This document shows, piece after piece, positions 23,901 through 37,344 of a DNA stretch of 64,000 bases. The stretch is from Pyrenula massariospora. Its lineage: Eukaryota > Ascomycota > Eurotiomycetes > Pyrenulales > Pyrenulaceae. The notes beneath the pieces are model-generated. The model searched no databases and was not told where the DNA came from. It saw only the letters and a list, made by a program, of their open reading frames with translations. Made by a program: the position numbers and the translations under genes. Location: positions 1,054,001-1,118,000 of the forward strand of contig JAGFMI010000008.1 in NCBI GenBank assembly GCA_021030905.1, given 5' to 3'. Numbering within the stretch: the first letter of the stretch is position 1; every line of letters starts with the position of its first letter.

Positions 23901-26900
23901 AGGACGCGGTCGGTCCTCCACCGGGATCAAGTTGTAATTCCACCATTTGAATCCAAGGGAGAATAGCAGCGACCATATTCCTTTGGTGGTCTGTACTCAC
24001 CGATTTGAAATGCAGTGCAAACTCAGAAAAAATGACAAAGGCTAACTCTCCGTGGGCACTCGATAGTCTCTTCGAGTACTCGAATTGTGCTCGTTTGTAG
24101 ACGACGGTTGTCTTGTCAGAAATGCCAATATCAAAGTCCTGTAGTTTGGAGCTCATTTGCTGGCGCGCTTCGAGAATCGGAAGCAACTGAGCCGACTTCA
24201 TCCGAATCTCTTGGTTGTCTGTTCCCAATGTGAACAGCACTAAGGCCAAGATTTTCCAAAATGGAAGTGGATAATCCTGATAATTGATCAAAACACCCGT
24301 GATCACGGCAAAATAGCTCTCAAAAGCCTTTGAACTATTGGAATTATAACATCGCTCGATTGCGTGGTCCATGAGCGAAGGATATTCTTGATTGTGGCCG
24401 ATGAGGTTTTTGAGCGCCCGTCTTCCGATAATATGGAGCTTGTCACTTGTAGTAGCGAATATTGAGCTTATCCAGGAAAGTAACCTTGAGGGATTAAGTT
24501 GCAGAACGGCTTTGCTTTCAGTCGTGACCATGATTGGGCCAGCACACAAGGACGCCATTGCGCTGAGAGCAGCTGTACGCAGGTTCTTCTTCTGGATTTC
24601 CATTGCAGCCATAGAATTGTTTGCCCTTTCACCGATCTCATTCTGGTGGGCCACGGCAAGTTGACGCATGGTATCCTCACGCTGTTGGGCCTGATTAGGA
24701 TTCGGCGAATACCCACACCACTCTTCCATGAGGGTGAAAGCAGACTTTCTGCTCTCAAACGGCATCCATCTTGGTGGATAAGACAAGCGATTGATACCAT
24801 CAAAGACTTCTTCCATTAGGCCACAATAATGTATTCTGAGCTGCTGTAAGTCCCAGTCATTTTGAACTTCAGCGTCGCTCAGGAAAATTCTCAAGTCTTT
24901 GGTGTAGTTGATCAGGTTGTTCATGATCCAATCGTCTGAGCGAACATCAGAGTCTCTCAGAAATTGCGAAGTTAGGCGGTATACATGGGTGACTTCAGTT
25001 CGCAGAGGATCCCACATCCGATTACGTGCTGGACTGCTGGGGCTACGATGGTGCAGTGCAATTCTTTGTTTGGCTTCGTCATTACATTTGATCACAGCGT
25101 ACTGTAAAGACTCGAGAAGTACTCGGTATAGTTTTGTGTTGATGGAACCCAAAGCGGTCACAACAGCGTTTCGAATAACGTCCGGCACACTACCGAGGAG
25201 TGGTATGACAGCGGCAAAGAGACCACGGGCAGACCCTAATTTTTCAGGAGAAAACTGATTAGATTTAGAGATCTTTCGTGCATGTGCAGCATTCGCAAGC
25301 TGGCTTTGGGATTGGGCGCCCGCGCTGTTGAGCGTGACACAGGCGGTAATGAGATAGAGTTTCCATTGTTCAACGAGAATCTCATTTGCCGGATCGAGTG
25401 TGCGAGGTCTTCGACTGTCAAGTACATTCTGGGGCAGCACACGCTGCGTTCCTGATAGTTCCTCGATGGTTTGTTGCATCTGAAGCAAGCGAGTACAGAC
25501 AGTATCCCGACTATAGTAAACAGCACTAGGACAATGCTGATATACCGTACGAACAATGTTAGGAAAAGCCTTTGACCAAAGAGTAGAATCATAAGAGACC
25601 TCGCTACTACAGATTTCCACGAGAATGCTCTCTGAGACACTGCTTCGTCTCTTCCCCTTCTGTAATCGTGTCTTCTCTGCTATATTCAGCGCATTATCAT
25701 CAAGGTCAAGTATTCTCTCCGAATCACTCTCAAGGATGTGTATAATTCTAGTATTCTTCTTTCCAAGAGTAAGGTCAAATTCGGTAACGAGTCGGAGAAC
25801 TCGAATGGCATAAGCCCGGACTCGTCGAGATTGAGAGCAGAGGAAGAAGAAACCATGTGCTTCTATCTCATCAACGTAGTTCATCATTGAGGATAGGTCA
25901 AGGTGGAGACCACGGTTGTCGGACTCCTTCCTATCTGGATGATCAGAAAGCGCATTCTGACTCTTATATTTTAGCTCTTCTTTCCAGATCTGCAACAATT
26001 CAATGTACAGGGTAAGAGTGTTTTCGATATGGTCGAGCCCGAGTAAGCCTTCCTCGGTCATGGTAGAGTATTTGTTATCGAATGCGAATATAAATCGCGC
26101 AAAGCCAATTGCAACTTGGTGAGCGTGAGATTGCTTGGCGATGGATTTCAATGACTGCGCAGATGAAGCCGCAATGTGAGTTTGGACGTGAGCAGTCCCT
26201 GTGCAGAGAAGATTGATAAGCGTTGTGAATGGTGGCAAGTGATCCGATACACAACGCGGCAGCGCTTGTATAGCGACATGCAAGAGTTCGTAGAAGCCTT
26301 GCCTATAATCAGTCCCGCTGTAGTCTTCTTTTTTGACAAAGAAATTCTCCACCAGTGGCGTCTTTGGAGTTGATGTACCGAACCTTTCGTTGAGCGTTGC
26401 CTGACCCCCGAAGGTATTGTCACAAAGAATTGTAATTTTGCCGAGGATATCGCAGAAACGGAGGTAGTACTGCTTGGCTGTCTCACCAAGAGCGGTTGTA
26501 TCTAGAGGACGGGAGAGCATGCCCGGAGGGTCCGATGATCGATTAGTGCTATCTCCAAGTAGCTGCGGTCGTGCTGCAAGAGGCGAGGTGGGAAGATTGT
26601 CGAGGACTGAATAAGACAGAGAAGGCAAAGGGAAAGGAGGACTTTGGCCGGAACCGGTCTCGATATCGGTTATGATCTTCAAGAACGCACGAATGCCGAT
26701 TACCATCTTTTCCGGTTCCATGTTCTCGATCTTCAGATCTTTGCTCGAAGTGAACACCTCCGAATTAATCAATGGAAAAATGACTGTCCTGAAACAGAGG
26801 TCTTGGTAGCGAAAGCCAATAATGCGAAGTAATTGAATCAAAGGTTCTGCGAGATTCAGCTCAATTGACACCTGTGTCTTCTTGCCCTGTGGTAAGGCAA

Positions 26901-29084
26901 CTCTTAAGAGCTCCTCCAGCTTACGCGGCGGCGTAGTAATTGGATCTCTAATTCGATACGTGAACGACCATGCAAATCGTGCCAGGGCTTGCAGAGCGAC
27001 ACCTTTGGTTGCGCGGTCTTTCATTTTGGGAATTAAGCTCGTAAGATGGGAATTGAATTGGTTCAGAAATGCTTCCTTGGGCGAGACGCAAAGAGCGATA
27101 GCGCAGAGAGGGTAGTAGTCGTTCCAACGATGTGGCTTTGCCACCATCTGGCTGACGCGAGCGTTGAGAATATCAAGGAACTCCCTCCATTTGGGAACAG
27201 TGAGATCGCTAGACGGATCCGCAGCAATCGCGGTCAAGAAGTTTTCGAACACCCAGCAATATGCTTTTTTGACAATATGACCCCTACACACTGCGAAAAG
27301 CCGTGCCAAACCTCTGATAAAGTCGCAAGAACTGTTCCAACACTCATCAGGAGCAGTCTTTATTTTAATGTGCCGCATACCCATGATCAAGAGCTCCAAC
27401 CGATTTGCCGTATCTCTGGATTGCGGGCTCGGGACGCTCTTTGCTAGAGCCGTCTGCATAAGTTCTATATCGCTGAGGAATTTGGCGGTGACGCTGACAA
27501 AATTCAAATTACTCATGTGCCCTAAGAGCTGTCCGTATATTCTCCAATTCGCCATCCGTAAGTTGGAGGCGACGAGCTGCTGCGGATCCATACCTTTCAA
27601 TTGCATGTATATGATGTCTTCTAAACGGTCGTACAACTCTGGTGTGATCTCAGAGAAGGAGCTTTGCCTGAAAATTTCGATCAGAACCCGGCACACTAGG
27701 TAAATAGACACGGTGGCTCGATTTTCCATGAATTCCGCATCCTCAGTCTTTGGCCGACTATCTGCAGGAGCTGCGGACTCTTGAATTTGATGCTCTTGGG
27801 TGGATGATGCTAATTGAACCGGTTCTGTATTACGACGTGGTAAGCCGGCAGGTAACCCGTGGGGAAGACCATTGGGCAATCCGTTTGGAAGTCCGTTTGT
27901 GAAGGGGGGGACAACACCGTTAGCTGGACCATGAGGGAGGCCAGCTGCTGCATTTACAGCACTATTCATTTTTATGGCGCCCGCTTGACGGCTAACCGAG
28001 GCAGCCTGGTCACCCTTCTTTTTCCTCCACAGCATTAGCGTATCGACGAGCGGTTTGGGATTCGTTCGAACAATATGCCCAAGGGCAGATATGATGCGGT
28101 CAAACGCCGGATCTACCGATGGACCACATGTCTGTTCGACCGGGTTTGGCAAGCGCTGGGGATTTAAAACGCTCTGCGTGATCTTATGCTCGGCTTGGCT
28201 GACGAAGGAATTGACAAGGTGATGTAGAGCATATTCCCCAGGGCTCTTCGAGTCAGCGGAATGCTTCGAATGTGATTGGTGATGCCCATGACCGCGACGA
28301 GATCTTCCGCCTAGAGTGTACGTTCTTTGATGGCTGCTCGAGGAGGTGGAGCCATCAACGAGGGTATCTCCCGCCATTGTGGAGCTGATTGAGGGGCTCG
28401 CGGTGGACGTAGATGCTGCCACGGAGTTGCTTGAAGCGAACGTTAATGAATCCAGTCGGCCATTTGCGATTGTCTCTGGAACAGAGACTCCTCCGAGGCC
28501 TGCCTGCGCAATCAATTCAGGACTCAGTGGGCTGGAGCTCGGTGAGTTGGAACTTGGACCACGCGAATGCTGGATGCCATGTATAACCGAGGTCTGCCTG
28601 TGGTGATCGTACTTGTTGGAGGTCTTTCGCTCTAGGCGCGTTTCGATGGCTCCAGCTGCAAGGCCTTGGATCGAGTCTGGAGTGTGCTGTGGACGAGCTG
28701 ACTGAGCCCTGTGTTGGGAGGTCAACGGCGAGGGCACATAGCCATTGGCATCGAAAGCTCGCCCTCTCGTTACCGAGGGATCGCGCGTGTGAGATGGAGG
28801 GGTATGCAACGGCTGAGGCTGCTTGGAACCAAGACGGTCAGATGTCAAGGGAATGTGATGGTGCGACGTGAGGCTCTGGCCTTCGGTTACCAGACTGGGG
28901 CCGTTTGAGGGAGCACCTGATCGAACAGGAAAGCCATTTTCTGTGGAGAGCGTAGAGTCAGAGCTTTGCAGCAAGACGAAACATGGTCCGATCGGGCAAA
29001 ACAGCACAGACGGGGGCGAGACATGACAGAGCACCAGGAGCAGCTAGAGTTGGCGACAGGCGAGAACTTACGGCTATGCAACAT
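20926..29084 (-). CDS. Cell morphogenesis protein, Furry/Tao3/Pag1/Mor2 family
   Basis: A main exon of 8,015 nt (28940-20926) is preceded by an inferred 13-nt first coding exon (29084-29072, MLHS plus one base), joined by a GTAAGT..CCACAG intron. The sum is 2,675 residues. The long open frame could also begin upstream, but no good ATG precedes it in frame. An N-terminal disordered region of about 300 residues is rich in Ser and His and includes the repeat NGLP. It is followed by more than 1,500 residues of HEAT/armadillo-like helices; I recognise segments typical of the family, such as the start of the conserved N-terminal domain near ALHHLVNSFVSQAEHKI. The C-terminus is again disordered. In yeasts these scaffolds act in the RAM/MOR pathway with NDR kinase (Cbk1/Orb6) and Mob to control polarised growth and cell separation. 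The product is expected at sites of polarised growth. Confidence 0.92.
27838..27897 (-). repeat. Coding tandem repeat: five 4-residue units (NGLP-like)
   Basis: Sixty bases encode NGLP, NGLP, NGLP, HGLP and AGLP in the disordered N-terminal part of the Furry/Tao3 protein. The DNA units are diverged at third positions, so it is an old repeat, not a recent slippage tract. Confidence 0.85.
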
Positions 29085-30867
29085 TTTGGGCCCCTTCGGA
29101 CAAACGCAATCGGCTGTCAATCCACTTGGCGTACCACATCATTAGAGGTGGACACACTGCTGGAGCACGGTCGATGGTACGGAGGTTGGAATTGACGTGT
29201 GCACTTCTTTCTTTTTTGGCTTTGTCGCGCCAAGGTATTCAGGGCGGGAGCCGAGCGGGCGTGAGGGTTTCCAGACGGTCGAGGGTTTTGGGCGTTCCTG
29301 ACATTCGGCGAAGAAGGCGCTAACTCAATCGGCGAGTTGGGAGGCAGGCGCCAATCAGAGCACGCAGGCCCCTGGCAGCACTGACGCCATTCCGCATTAG
29401 GCATGATGCGGGAGCATGTGGAAGAGACAAGCGCCTGAGTACGCGGTAAGGTCAAAGAGCCGTTCATAGTAGCCCTTCTTCGGTCGCTGACGGTACACTC
29501 TGTAGACCACGCGGTACGGAGATGTACAGAACAATTGATTACAGCCAGCTTTGGTTACTGAAAATCGAGAGAGGGATGAAATTCGCCCTGCGCAGAGTTC
29601 GCGAGGGAGGGTACTTTATCAATGAACTTCGAGAAACCCTTTACACTGGTGATTACCCGCTAAAGGTACCGCTCTCCGCCTCTCTTAATGTTCCTCCCGA
29701 TCACGGGCGTTTACCAGTAGTAGAACGTAGAGCCCAAACTGCAGTGGGGCCAGTGACACGGCGTGCATCTGCAAAGGTACGGGTTTGACCATTCCGCCTC
29801 AAGATTAATCTCCCTTAATTAGAGGACCTATATTTCCAGAAACCAAGATTTCACCAAATAGTAGTGAATCTTTTATAGAAAGAGTATTTTTGAAAAGTAG
29901 AGACGAACCATCAGCCAGAAGTTGTCAATTAGCTATCATGTAACAGCAGGCACGAACAATTTGTGCCAGCCATCAATCTCAGTCTAGCTGACCCTCAGAG
30001 GCGCTTTCATCAGATAGTTCTGCTCGACGAGCAGCGCATGATCTCTAAATAGAGGTATGAGTAAACTAGTATCAGCCAACTCTATGCGCATCCTCGATAT
30101 GGCACCCCAGAAATCCCCTAATCGTTCACGGTGGCCTCCGAGAATTAGATTTGGCGGGTGTCACTCACATGATTCATCACATGTGCATAGTGCACAACGT
30201 TTCGCCTGCGTGCATCTCGCGTGTCGTCGGGTGGCACGTTCCGGATTCTTCCTTTTGGCGATACGGTCTGTCTATATATGCAGAGCTCCATGTTTTCCAA
30301 TAGTACCGTAAGCACCAAGGAACAATTGCGATAGATGCAGTGAGGGTGGAGAGTTGATGTGGTCATTCATTATTGCGGACGAGGGCTCCATTCCGCCGCA
30401 GATCGTACCGCTTGCCTCCGCCGAGCCTATTTTCGGCAGTGCCGACGCCGCTGGTCCCGAGAATTTAATCCTCCGTGCTCACTCACGACCGTAAGATTCA
30501 ATTCCATGGTTCACCAACTCTCAACCCGACACCTCCCACAGAAAACCTGCGGCAACTAGCCTCCGAAAAACCTACGGCCCACTGGCTGAAAAAAAATTTC
30601 AGACTTCTGCCGACTCCTTTGAAGCGACATCATCTTGGTGCCCTTATCTACGTCAGACGAATCCTCCCACTTACCAACCTCCAGACCATCGAAAGTCTCC
30701 GGACTGGTCTCGCCGTGACCCGATCTCCATAGTAATTGCGGTCTTTTCGCTCTGTTCGCCTTTTTCAGCTCCATATCGCGCTCTCCCTTCAGAGGTTCGC
30801 GCACTTTCATCGCTTTCCTCAGTCCCTAGACAGGATGGCAAATGCTGACGTCTGTTACAGTGCCGAA
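29085..30867. promoter_or_regulatory. Long divergent promoter region between Furry/Tao3 and P450 reductase
   Basis: 1.78 kb between two divergent start codons. It must contain both 5' leaders. An in-frame ATG at 30835 lies 11 codons upstream of the chosen P450-reductase start. Short open frames in the region have no family similarity. Confidence 0.55.
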
Positions 30868-33027
30868 ATGGCCCAGGTTGATACTCTTGACATCATCGTG
30901 CTGATCGTTCTTCTCGTCGGAAGTGTCGCATACTTCACAAAAGGTACATACTGGGGGATTCCCAAGGATCCGTACGCGACATCATACGCAAATGGCAGCG
31001 CCGCCAAAGCAGGCAAAACGAGAAACATTCTAGAGAAGCTTGAGGAAACGGGCAAAAACTGTGTCATATTTTATGGCTCTCAGACGGGGACAGCAGAAGA
31101 TTATGCATCCAGGCTAGCGAAGGAAGGCTCGTCACGTTTCGGCCTCAAGACGATGGTGGCGGATCTTGAAGACTATGAATACGAGAATCTTGATCAATTT
31201 CCTGACGATAAAATTGCCTTCTTCGTTCTTGCTACCTACGGCGAAGGTGAACCCACCGATAACGCTGTGGAATTTTACGAGTTCATCAAAGACCCGGACG
31301 TCTCATTTTCGGAGTCTTCTGGTGAGGAGAAGCCGCTATCGAAGCTGAAATATGTCGCCTTTGGGCTCGGAAACAATACGTACGAACACTACAACAGCAT
31401 GGTTCGAAATGTTGATAGTTTCCTTACAAAACTTGGAGGAACACGAATCTCTGCTGCCGGTGAAGGCGATGATGGTGCGGGCACGATGGAGGAAGATTTC
31501 TTAGCATGGAAAGAGCCAATGTGGAAGGCGCTTTCGGAAGCTATGAGTCTTGAAGAGCGCGAGGCTGTCTACGAGCCAGTGTTTCAAATCGATGAACGGC
31601 CCGATCTCTCTGTCGAAGACGATACAGTATACCTCGGAGAGCCAAATAGAAATCACTTGGAAAACTCACAGAAAGGTCCCTTCAACGCGCACAATCCATA
31701 TATTGCGCCTATCGCATCTTCTAAAGAGCTCTTCACCGTCAAAGATCGCAATTGCCTTCATATGGAGATCGACATCACTGGGTCCGGCAATCTAAATTAT
31801 ACCACAGGCGATCATGTCGCTGTGTGGCCGAACAACGCCGGGACCGAGGTCGATCGCTTTGTTCGTGTCTTCGGGCTTCAAGAAAAGCGACATACTGTCA
31901 TTAGCATCAAGCCATTGGATGTTACAGCAAAGGTCCCTTTCCCTACTCCGACCACTTACGACGCTGCAATTCGCTACCACATGGAGATCTGCGGAGCAGT
32001 ATCGCGTCAATTCGTCAGCACTCTAGCGCCTTTTGCCCCTACAGAAGAAGCGAAGAAAGAGATGACTAAAATTGGTGGTGATAAAGACTATTTCAAAGAG
32101 AAGATCTCTGACAAATATTTTAACATTGCACAAGCGCTCGAGTCAATCACTGGTCCATCCGTTAGCTGGCCTGCAGTTCCTTTTTCCTGTCTGATTGAGG
32201 GCATCAACAAGCTCCAACCCCGGTATTATAGCATATCATCATCATCCGTGGTTCAACCAAAGTCCATATCAATTACTGCCGTTGTCGAGTCTATGCGTGT
32301 CCCAGGAGCGAGCCATGTTGTCAAGGGTGTGACTACAAATTACCTGCTGGCGCTGAAACAAAAGCAGAATGTCGAGACTGAGAAAGAAGACCCTGAACCT
32401 CATGGGCTCAGCTATGCTATTACGGGTCCTCGAAATAAATATGACGGCGTCCACGTGCCTGTTCATGTGCGACACTCAAACTTCAAGCTTCCTTCGGACC
32501 CCTCGAAGCCAGTAATCATGGTCGGTCCTGGTACTGGTGTTGCTCCATTCCGGGGATTTGTTCAAGAACGTGCTGCAATGGCCGAGAGGGGAGACATGGT
32601 AGGACCAACTCTGCTTTTCTATGGCTGCCGGAATCGAGAGCAGGATTGGCTATATAGGGATGAGTGGGAAGTAAGTTCTCTTTGTTGTTTTTTGTGTATT
32701 CGTGCAGGCTAGGGCTTATGCTGCTCACAGGGTTACAAAGCCAAACTCGGCGACAAGCTTCAAATTTTCAATGCCTTTTCGAGAGAAGGAAAGCACAAGG
32801 TCTATGTGCAGCATCTCCTCAAAGCACAGGCTGATCTTGTCAACGAGCTGCTATCGAAGAGAGCTAATTTCTACGTGTGCGGCGACGCGGCGAATATGGC
32901 TCGCGAAGTCAACACCGTCCTAGGTCAGATCCTTTCTGAAAAGAGAGGACTGTCACCAGAGAAGGGCGAAGAGGTTGTGAAGAATATGCGAAACAATGGC
33001 TCCTACCAGGAAGACGTTTGGTCGTGA
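30868..33027 (+). CDS. NADPH-cytochrome P450 reductase
   Basis: Exons 30868-32670 and 32731-33027, joined over a 60-nt GTAAGT..CACAG intron, give 699 residues. The start MAQVDTLDIIVLIV was chosen because fungal reductases begin with this short lumenal tail and membrane anchor (residues 8-23). The FMN-binding flavodoxin domain follows with VIFYGSQTGTAEDYA near residue 67 and ATYGEGEPTDNA. Then come the connecting domain, the FAD-binding RYYSISSSS and the NADPH-binding MVGPGTGVAPFRGF and FYGCRNREQDW segments. The second exon encodes NFYVCGDAANMAREV and the end EDVWS, whose aromatic residue stacks on the FAD in the family. The enzyme transfers electrons from NADPH to ER cytochromes P450, including the sterol demethylases, and to heme oxygenase and squalene epoxidase. 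It lies beside Furry/Tao3, an arrangement I believe is shared with other filamentous ascomycetes. Confidence 0.97.
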
Positions 33028-34528
33028 GCGTGCTGGATCGGGGCTAATGACAAATTGAAGGGACGGCTCTTTAAGTGGTCAGGTCGAGGATGGGCTTTAA
33101 TTTGGTTTGTGGCATTGCGTTTGGCGCTAAAGATCTCTGCTTGGCAGCACAGCGATGTGGTAGAGTTCTCCTACTTCACATAGAATTTGACTCATGGTTG
33201 TTGATAGCCTTTAATGAACATGATGCAGTGTAATGACTGTTCAGTGCATCATAATACTACTAAAGGAGGAGGGAGCGACCCGCCAGGCTGGTAGAAGATC
33301 GCCGAGCCTATCGGTGGATCTTCGGACGGTCACGCCCCAGGCGCTATCGCATTCGTCACAATTCGAGGACTCAACCGACATAAATAACTGTGTTGGGCCC
33401 AGCTCTTCCCGGGCCTGATACTGACGCTCGTCCCTCAATTCCAATGTCGACACAAGAATGCACTCATCATGCAGCATTTGGGGCCTTGAACTACTAATGA
33501 CTGCTGCTGGCAGGATTGACAACATTTGACCTCATGGGGATAGACAACACATATCCAATGCAGCAAGCTCAGGTCAATCACTCGCAGGCTTAAAGACGGT
33601 CTAGGAATACGGATCTAGGAAGTGATGCGGCGGACGGCTATTGTAGGACTCTCGGGCCTCGATTGTAGACGCTGGGCGCTTGCAAAAGCAGTCTGTTCCA
33701 CAGTGTCGGTGCTTCTGACTTGAGATAATCAAGTTCAAAGGCAGCTTCTCCTCTGGAAGGTCTCAAAGGCTAAACATTATGTCGCTCATACAAGTCCCTT
33801 CCCGGTATCGGTCCCGCCTGGGCGCCCTTCAGCATTCGAATCTCCTTTCCTTCCTCCCGCCAACGTCTCTACCTTCTCTTTCACTTCAACAGTCTCCTTA
33901 ACTCCTTCTCTGTCTGCATCTGAACATGGTCTCTTCTTTCCCTATGACGCTGACGACATTGTTTACGCTGCCTGAAACTATCGCCTCTCTCCTCTCTCCT
34001 CCTCTCTTTTTCTCCCCATCCTCTCGACACTTAGCATTCGACCGTGTACCCTTTGCCTTATCCTCTCCCCGATGCATTTTGTGGCCTCATCGTAATTCAA
34101 TTTGGCTTTGCTATCCATCCGGGTATCTCCAATCGTACATTCAAAGGGCTGCAACCTGACCGTCTGTGCTGCCGAACGACTCCTCACTCTTGTCTTGGAA
34201 ATTGGGAACCAGAATTTGTGAGTGAATTCCGTCCAACAGTATTTTGGCTCCTGTAGAACGGGATTCGAGTATCTTGCGTTGTCTAGCTGCAGGAGAGTGA
34301 TCAGCTGACGTTGAGGTTCACAGTTGTGAGTATTCACTGTTCGATCTCCGAACCGATCTTTAGGCAGACCATGTCCCACCTGCACCCTCCACACCTACAC
34401 CATTGATCGTTGTGTGATCAGATGCATCGGAGATGTCTTCCTCACACCCCTTCTTACGCCACTCCTTTTTTCCCTGTTCCTCTCCACAGCGTCGCTCTGA
34501 TCTGTGATTTTCCATTCACCTTTACTCA
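33028..34528. other. Intergenic region and probable long leader of the RRM gene
   Basis: 1.5 kb. From about 33.8 to 34.05 kb the plus strand is strongly pyrimidine-rich (CT tracts), which is typical of core promoters and 5' leaders of fungal genes. No gene was recognised. Confidence 0.5.
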
Positions 34529-36726
34529 ATGTCAAAGACGGACTGTGTAACCTCTACTGTGGCAAGCCTCGGTGATGGGCTTATTGATGCTCCCATACTT
34601 GCCACAATCTTGTTAAACAACCAGAAGAAGCTTCAATCTGACAATGCTGTCGATCAGGATCAGTCAATCACCATGTACTCTCAACGGCCAGCCAAAAACG
34701 TCACCTTCGCTACCGGCGGTTACAATCAGAGCCCTAACCAGAGTGAGTCGTCAATCACCGCTCAAGTGGAATACACTAACTCGACCTACAGATCTGGGCA
34801 TTCCTGCCTCCTCGAGCACCTATAAGCCGAACACCAGCCAGGGAAGCATCGATGCCAACAATGTGCCACGCTCTCAGTACAATCCTCAAGCACTCTACAC
34901 CTTCTCTAATGGGCAGGTCTACTCGAGCGCTCCTCAACCAGGATACGGACAGCAGGCGGGAAACGTGGATCAAAATGCTGCCATGCAATACGTACCAGCA
35001 GCCATGGTACCTGGCTTCATGAATAGTACTGGCATTAATCCAGCCCCTATGACAGCATATTGGCCGTCATACATGCCCGCTGATACTCCTGGCCTTGACC
35101 CTAACCGTCGGAGCTCTTGGTCTTCTGTCGAGGAAAATGGACCACCAACTCCAGCAGGAGTGACCGCTGCTGGGACGCAAGACTTTTGGGCACCGGCGAT
35201 GATGGACCGAGCGGGAACAATGGTGGGTATTCCTTCATATTATTCAGCAGTGCCTACTCTGAATAGTGTGTACACTCCTGGCGCGATCCAAGTCTGGAGG
35301 AATCCTGAGACGAATGAGTACGAGGCCAGGAATTTCGATGAGTGGACAACTCAAGCGCCTGCAATTCCCCGCGCTGTGCCTGCTTTATGGACTAACAACG
35401 ACAACATGAGCTTGGGGAAATGCCTTCAGAATGTTGAAGGTATTACCAACGTCTACATTCGCGGCTTTCTCCCCGAGACCAATGATGAGATGCTTCGAGG
35501 CTATGCGTCCCGATTTGGCGAGATTGACTCGTGTAAAGCCATTATTGACATGGACGCCAACCCTCCCAAGTGCAAAGGGTATAGTCACCTCCCTTGCTGC
35601 ATGACCATGCTAACTATCCCTCGAAAGCTATGGGTTCGTCAAATATTTTCATCCAGCCGACGCGGAGAACTGCATTCGCGGCTTCTACCATCTTGGCTAC
35701 CAAGCCAGCTATGCTCAGGTACGCTTGAGGGGATTATCCCAGGTGGCCATGATCTGACAAGACACAGAAATCGAGGAACTCGCGTCTAAAGGACCTCGAG
35801 GATAAGTCTTCAACCAATGTATACTGTACAGGTGTGCCAATCAGCTGGAATGAATCTGTGAGATCTCCCCGATGGCAAAACTTTTGGAACACTGACATAG
35901 ACAGGATCTCCATGAGCATTTCCTGCCGCAATACCGCGCAGTGTCAGAGAAGATTGTTCGTGCCGAGGATACTGGCGTCAGCAATGGTGTTGGTTTTGCT
36001 CGGTCAGTTTCCAACCCTCAAGCTCAAGTCTGTAGCTGACGCCTCAAAGATTCGAAGGTCGTGATGTCGCCGAAAAGGTCCTTGCGGACTTTCACATGAT
36101 CCCTGGCAGAAGCGGCGTTAGACTCAGCCTGCGTTTCGCGGACACAAAGGCCCAGAAGGAACTGAAGGCCCAGAGCAATAAATGCCGTCAACACCGGAAG
36201 AACGAATACGAGTTTGGTGTTGAGCATTATGATTCTGCGTCTCCATCACCTGTGGCCACTCGATTCAATCAGACATTTGCACATGTCAGCCCAGCATCTC
36301 AGCTGAGCTTCCAGTCTCCAGCAGGAATGAGCAACAATTTTACGCCTGATACGTCCGTCAGCCCACCGTGAGTGTCTTCTCACCATCAGTTGTCTTTTGC
36401 TGACCGATTTAAGGAATATGGAGGATGTGACCAAGTCCATGAAGGGCGTCAGTGTAAATAACTCTTGGCCAGCTCGAGGTGGTCTATCTTCCATCACAAA
36501 CACGCCCTCCTTTCGTCCTGCCTACAAGCCTGCAGCTCGCAATGCCTTTGACTTTATGCCGAACGCCTCCGCAACAAAGGAGCTTGCTATCCCCGGTATC
36601 AACGCAAAGGCTGGGACTCCAAGCCCAAAAAGAGTTACGGTGAAGACTGAGGTTAGCACTGAGGATAAGTCTCCGATTACACTCCGCAAGGAGAACTTGC
36701 TCACAACACCTGGTTCCGTTCACTAA
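34529..36726 (+). CDS. RNA-binding protein with two RRMs, RBMS/MSSP-like
   Basis: Seven exons (34529-34742, 34792-35578, 35628-35718, 35768-35857, 35905-36002, 36050-36367, 36414-36726) total 1,911 nt, or 636 residues, all with GT..AG introns of 46-49 nt. The N-terminal half is disordered (Ser, Pro, Tyr, Gln). RRM1 begins at VYIRGFLPETNDE (RNP2) and has KGYGFVKYF (RNP1), the latter formed by splicing exon 2 to exon 3. RRM2 begins at NVYCTGVPISWNE and has GVGFARFEG (RNP1), again assembled across an intron. The pair, with a short linker, resembles vertebrate RBMS1-3. The C-terminus is disordered and Ser/Pro-rich. Role inferred: binding of single-stranded nucleic acid, probably mRNA regulation. 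The ATG of MYSQRPAK at 34672 is an alternative start. Confidence 0.88.
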
Positions 36727-37344
36727 GCACGACGATCGGGTTCAGCCAAGTTCATGCAGCATATTTTGGCGCGTCTTGGTCCTGATAACTACTTTGGAAG
36801 AGACGATACAGCTATCCACATCCGATCTTATCCTTCAAGACTCGTCATATCAACAAATTCTTCACATGCTACTTTCTGCGCTCTCTCTCTCTGACTTGTG
36901 TAACTCGTTGTTTGTGAAGAGACGAAGCACAGAAAAGGCATCATCATGACTACACTTCAGCCATTAACGTTGCATCACCAAGTATCTGCACTGATCTTTG
37001 ACGGTCATTGTCCGTGATACGGTGATCATAGATGTCGGTATGATACCCTGGCAGGCATGGTATTTCTCGGAGAGCATTCAAGTCTTAGTTTAGCAATATT
37101 AGCCAACAGATTCAATAAGATACATTGAATGAGATCGTTATGCGCTCTCAGAAGTGTTCTAAGATCAGTTCTACTGTTTACAAGATTCGACCTTTTCTGG
37201 GTGACGTCAAATGACTTCGGCTCAAAGTCGGCTTCTCAGCTAAAGACCGCGGACTTTGAAGCACGACTCACCATACCGTCAATGTAGGGCCACGCAATCT
37301 CAGCCCGATGTCTTCATCGACAAACCTTATGCTTCACTCGAGAT
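36727..37344. other. Intergenic region
   Basis: 618 bp holding the 3' flank of the RRM gene and the promoter of the FAD synthetase gene. No other feature was seen. Confidence 0.5.

Noticed and set aside
20926-29034. Taking the whole open frame (first codon at 29034) as the Furry/Tao3 protein
   Set aside because: The first codon of that frame is not ATG, and the stretch 28941-29034 reads as intron with good donor and acceptor sites; the 13-nt first exon gives a better start.
29522-29788. 88-codon plus-strand frame between Furry/Tao3 and P450 reductase
   Set aside because: No similarity to any family I know; lies in promoter or leader DNA.
33926-34159. 77-codon frame upstream of the RRM gene
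   Set aside because: Its residues reflect a CT-rich promoter tract; it is not in frame with, or spliced to, the RRM protein.
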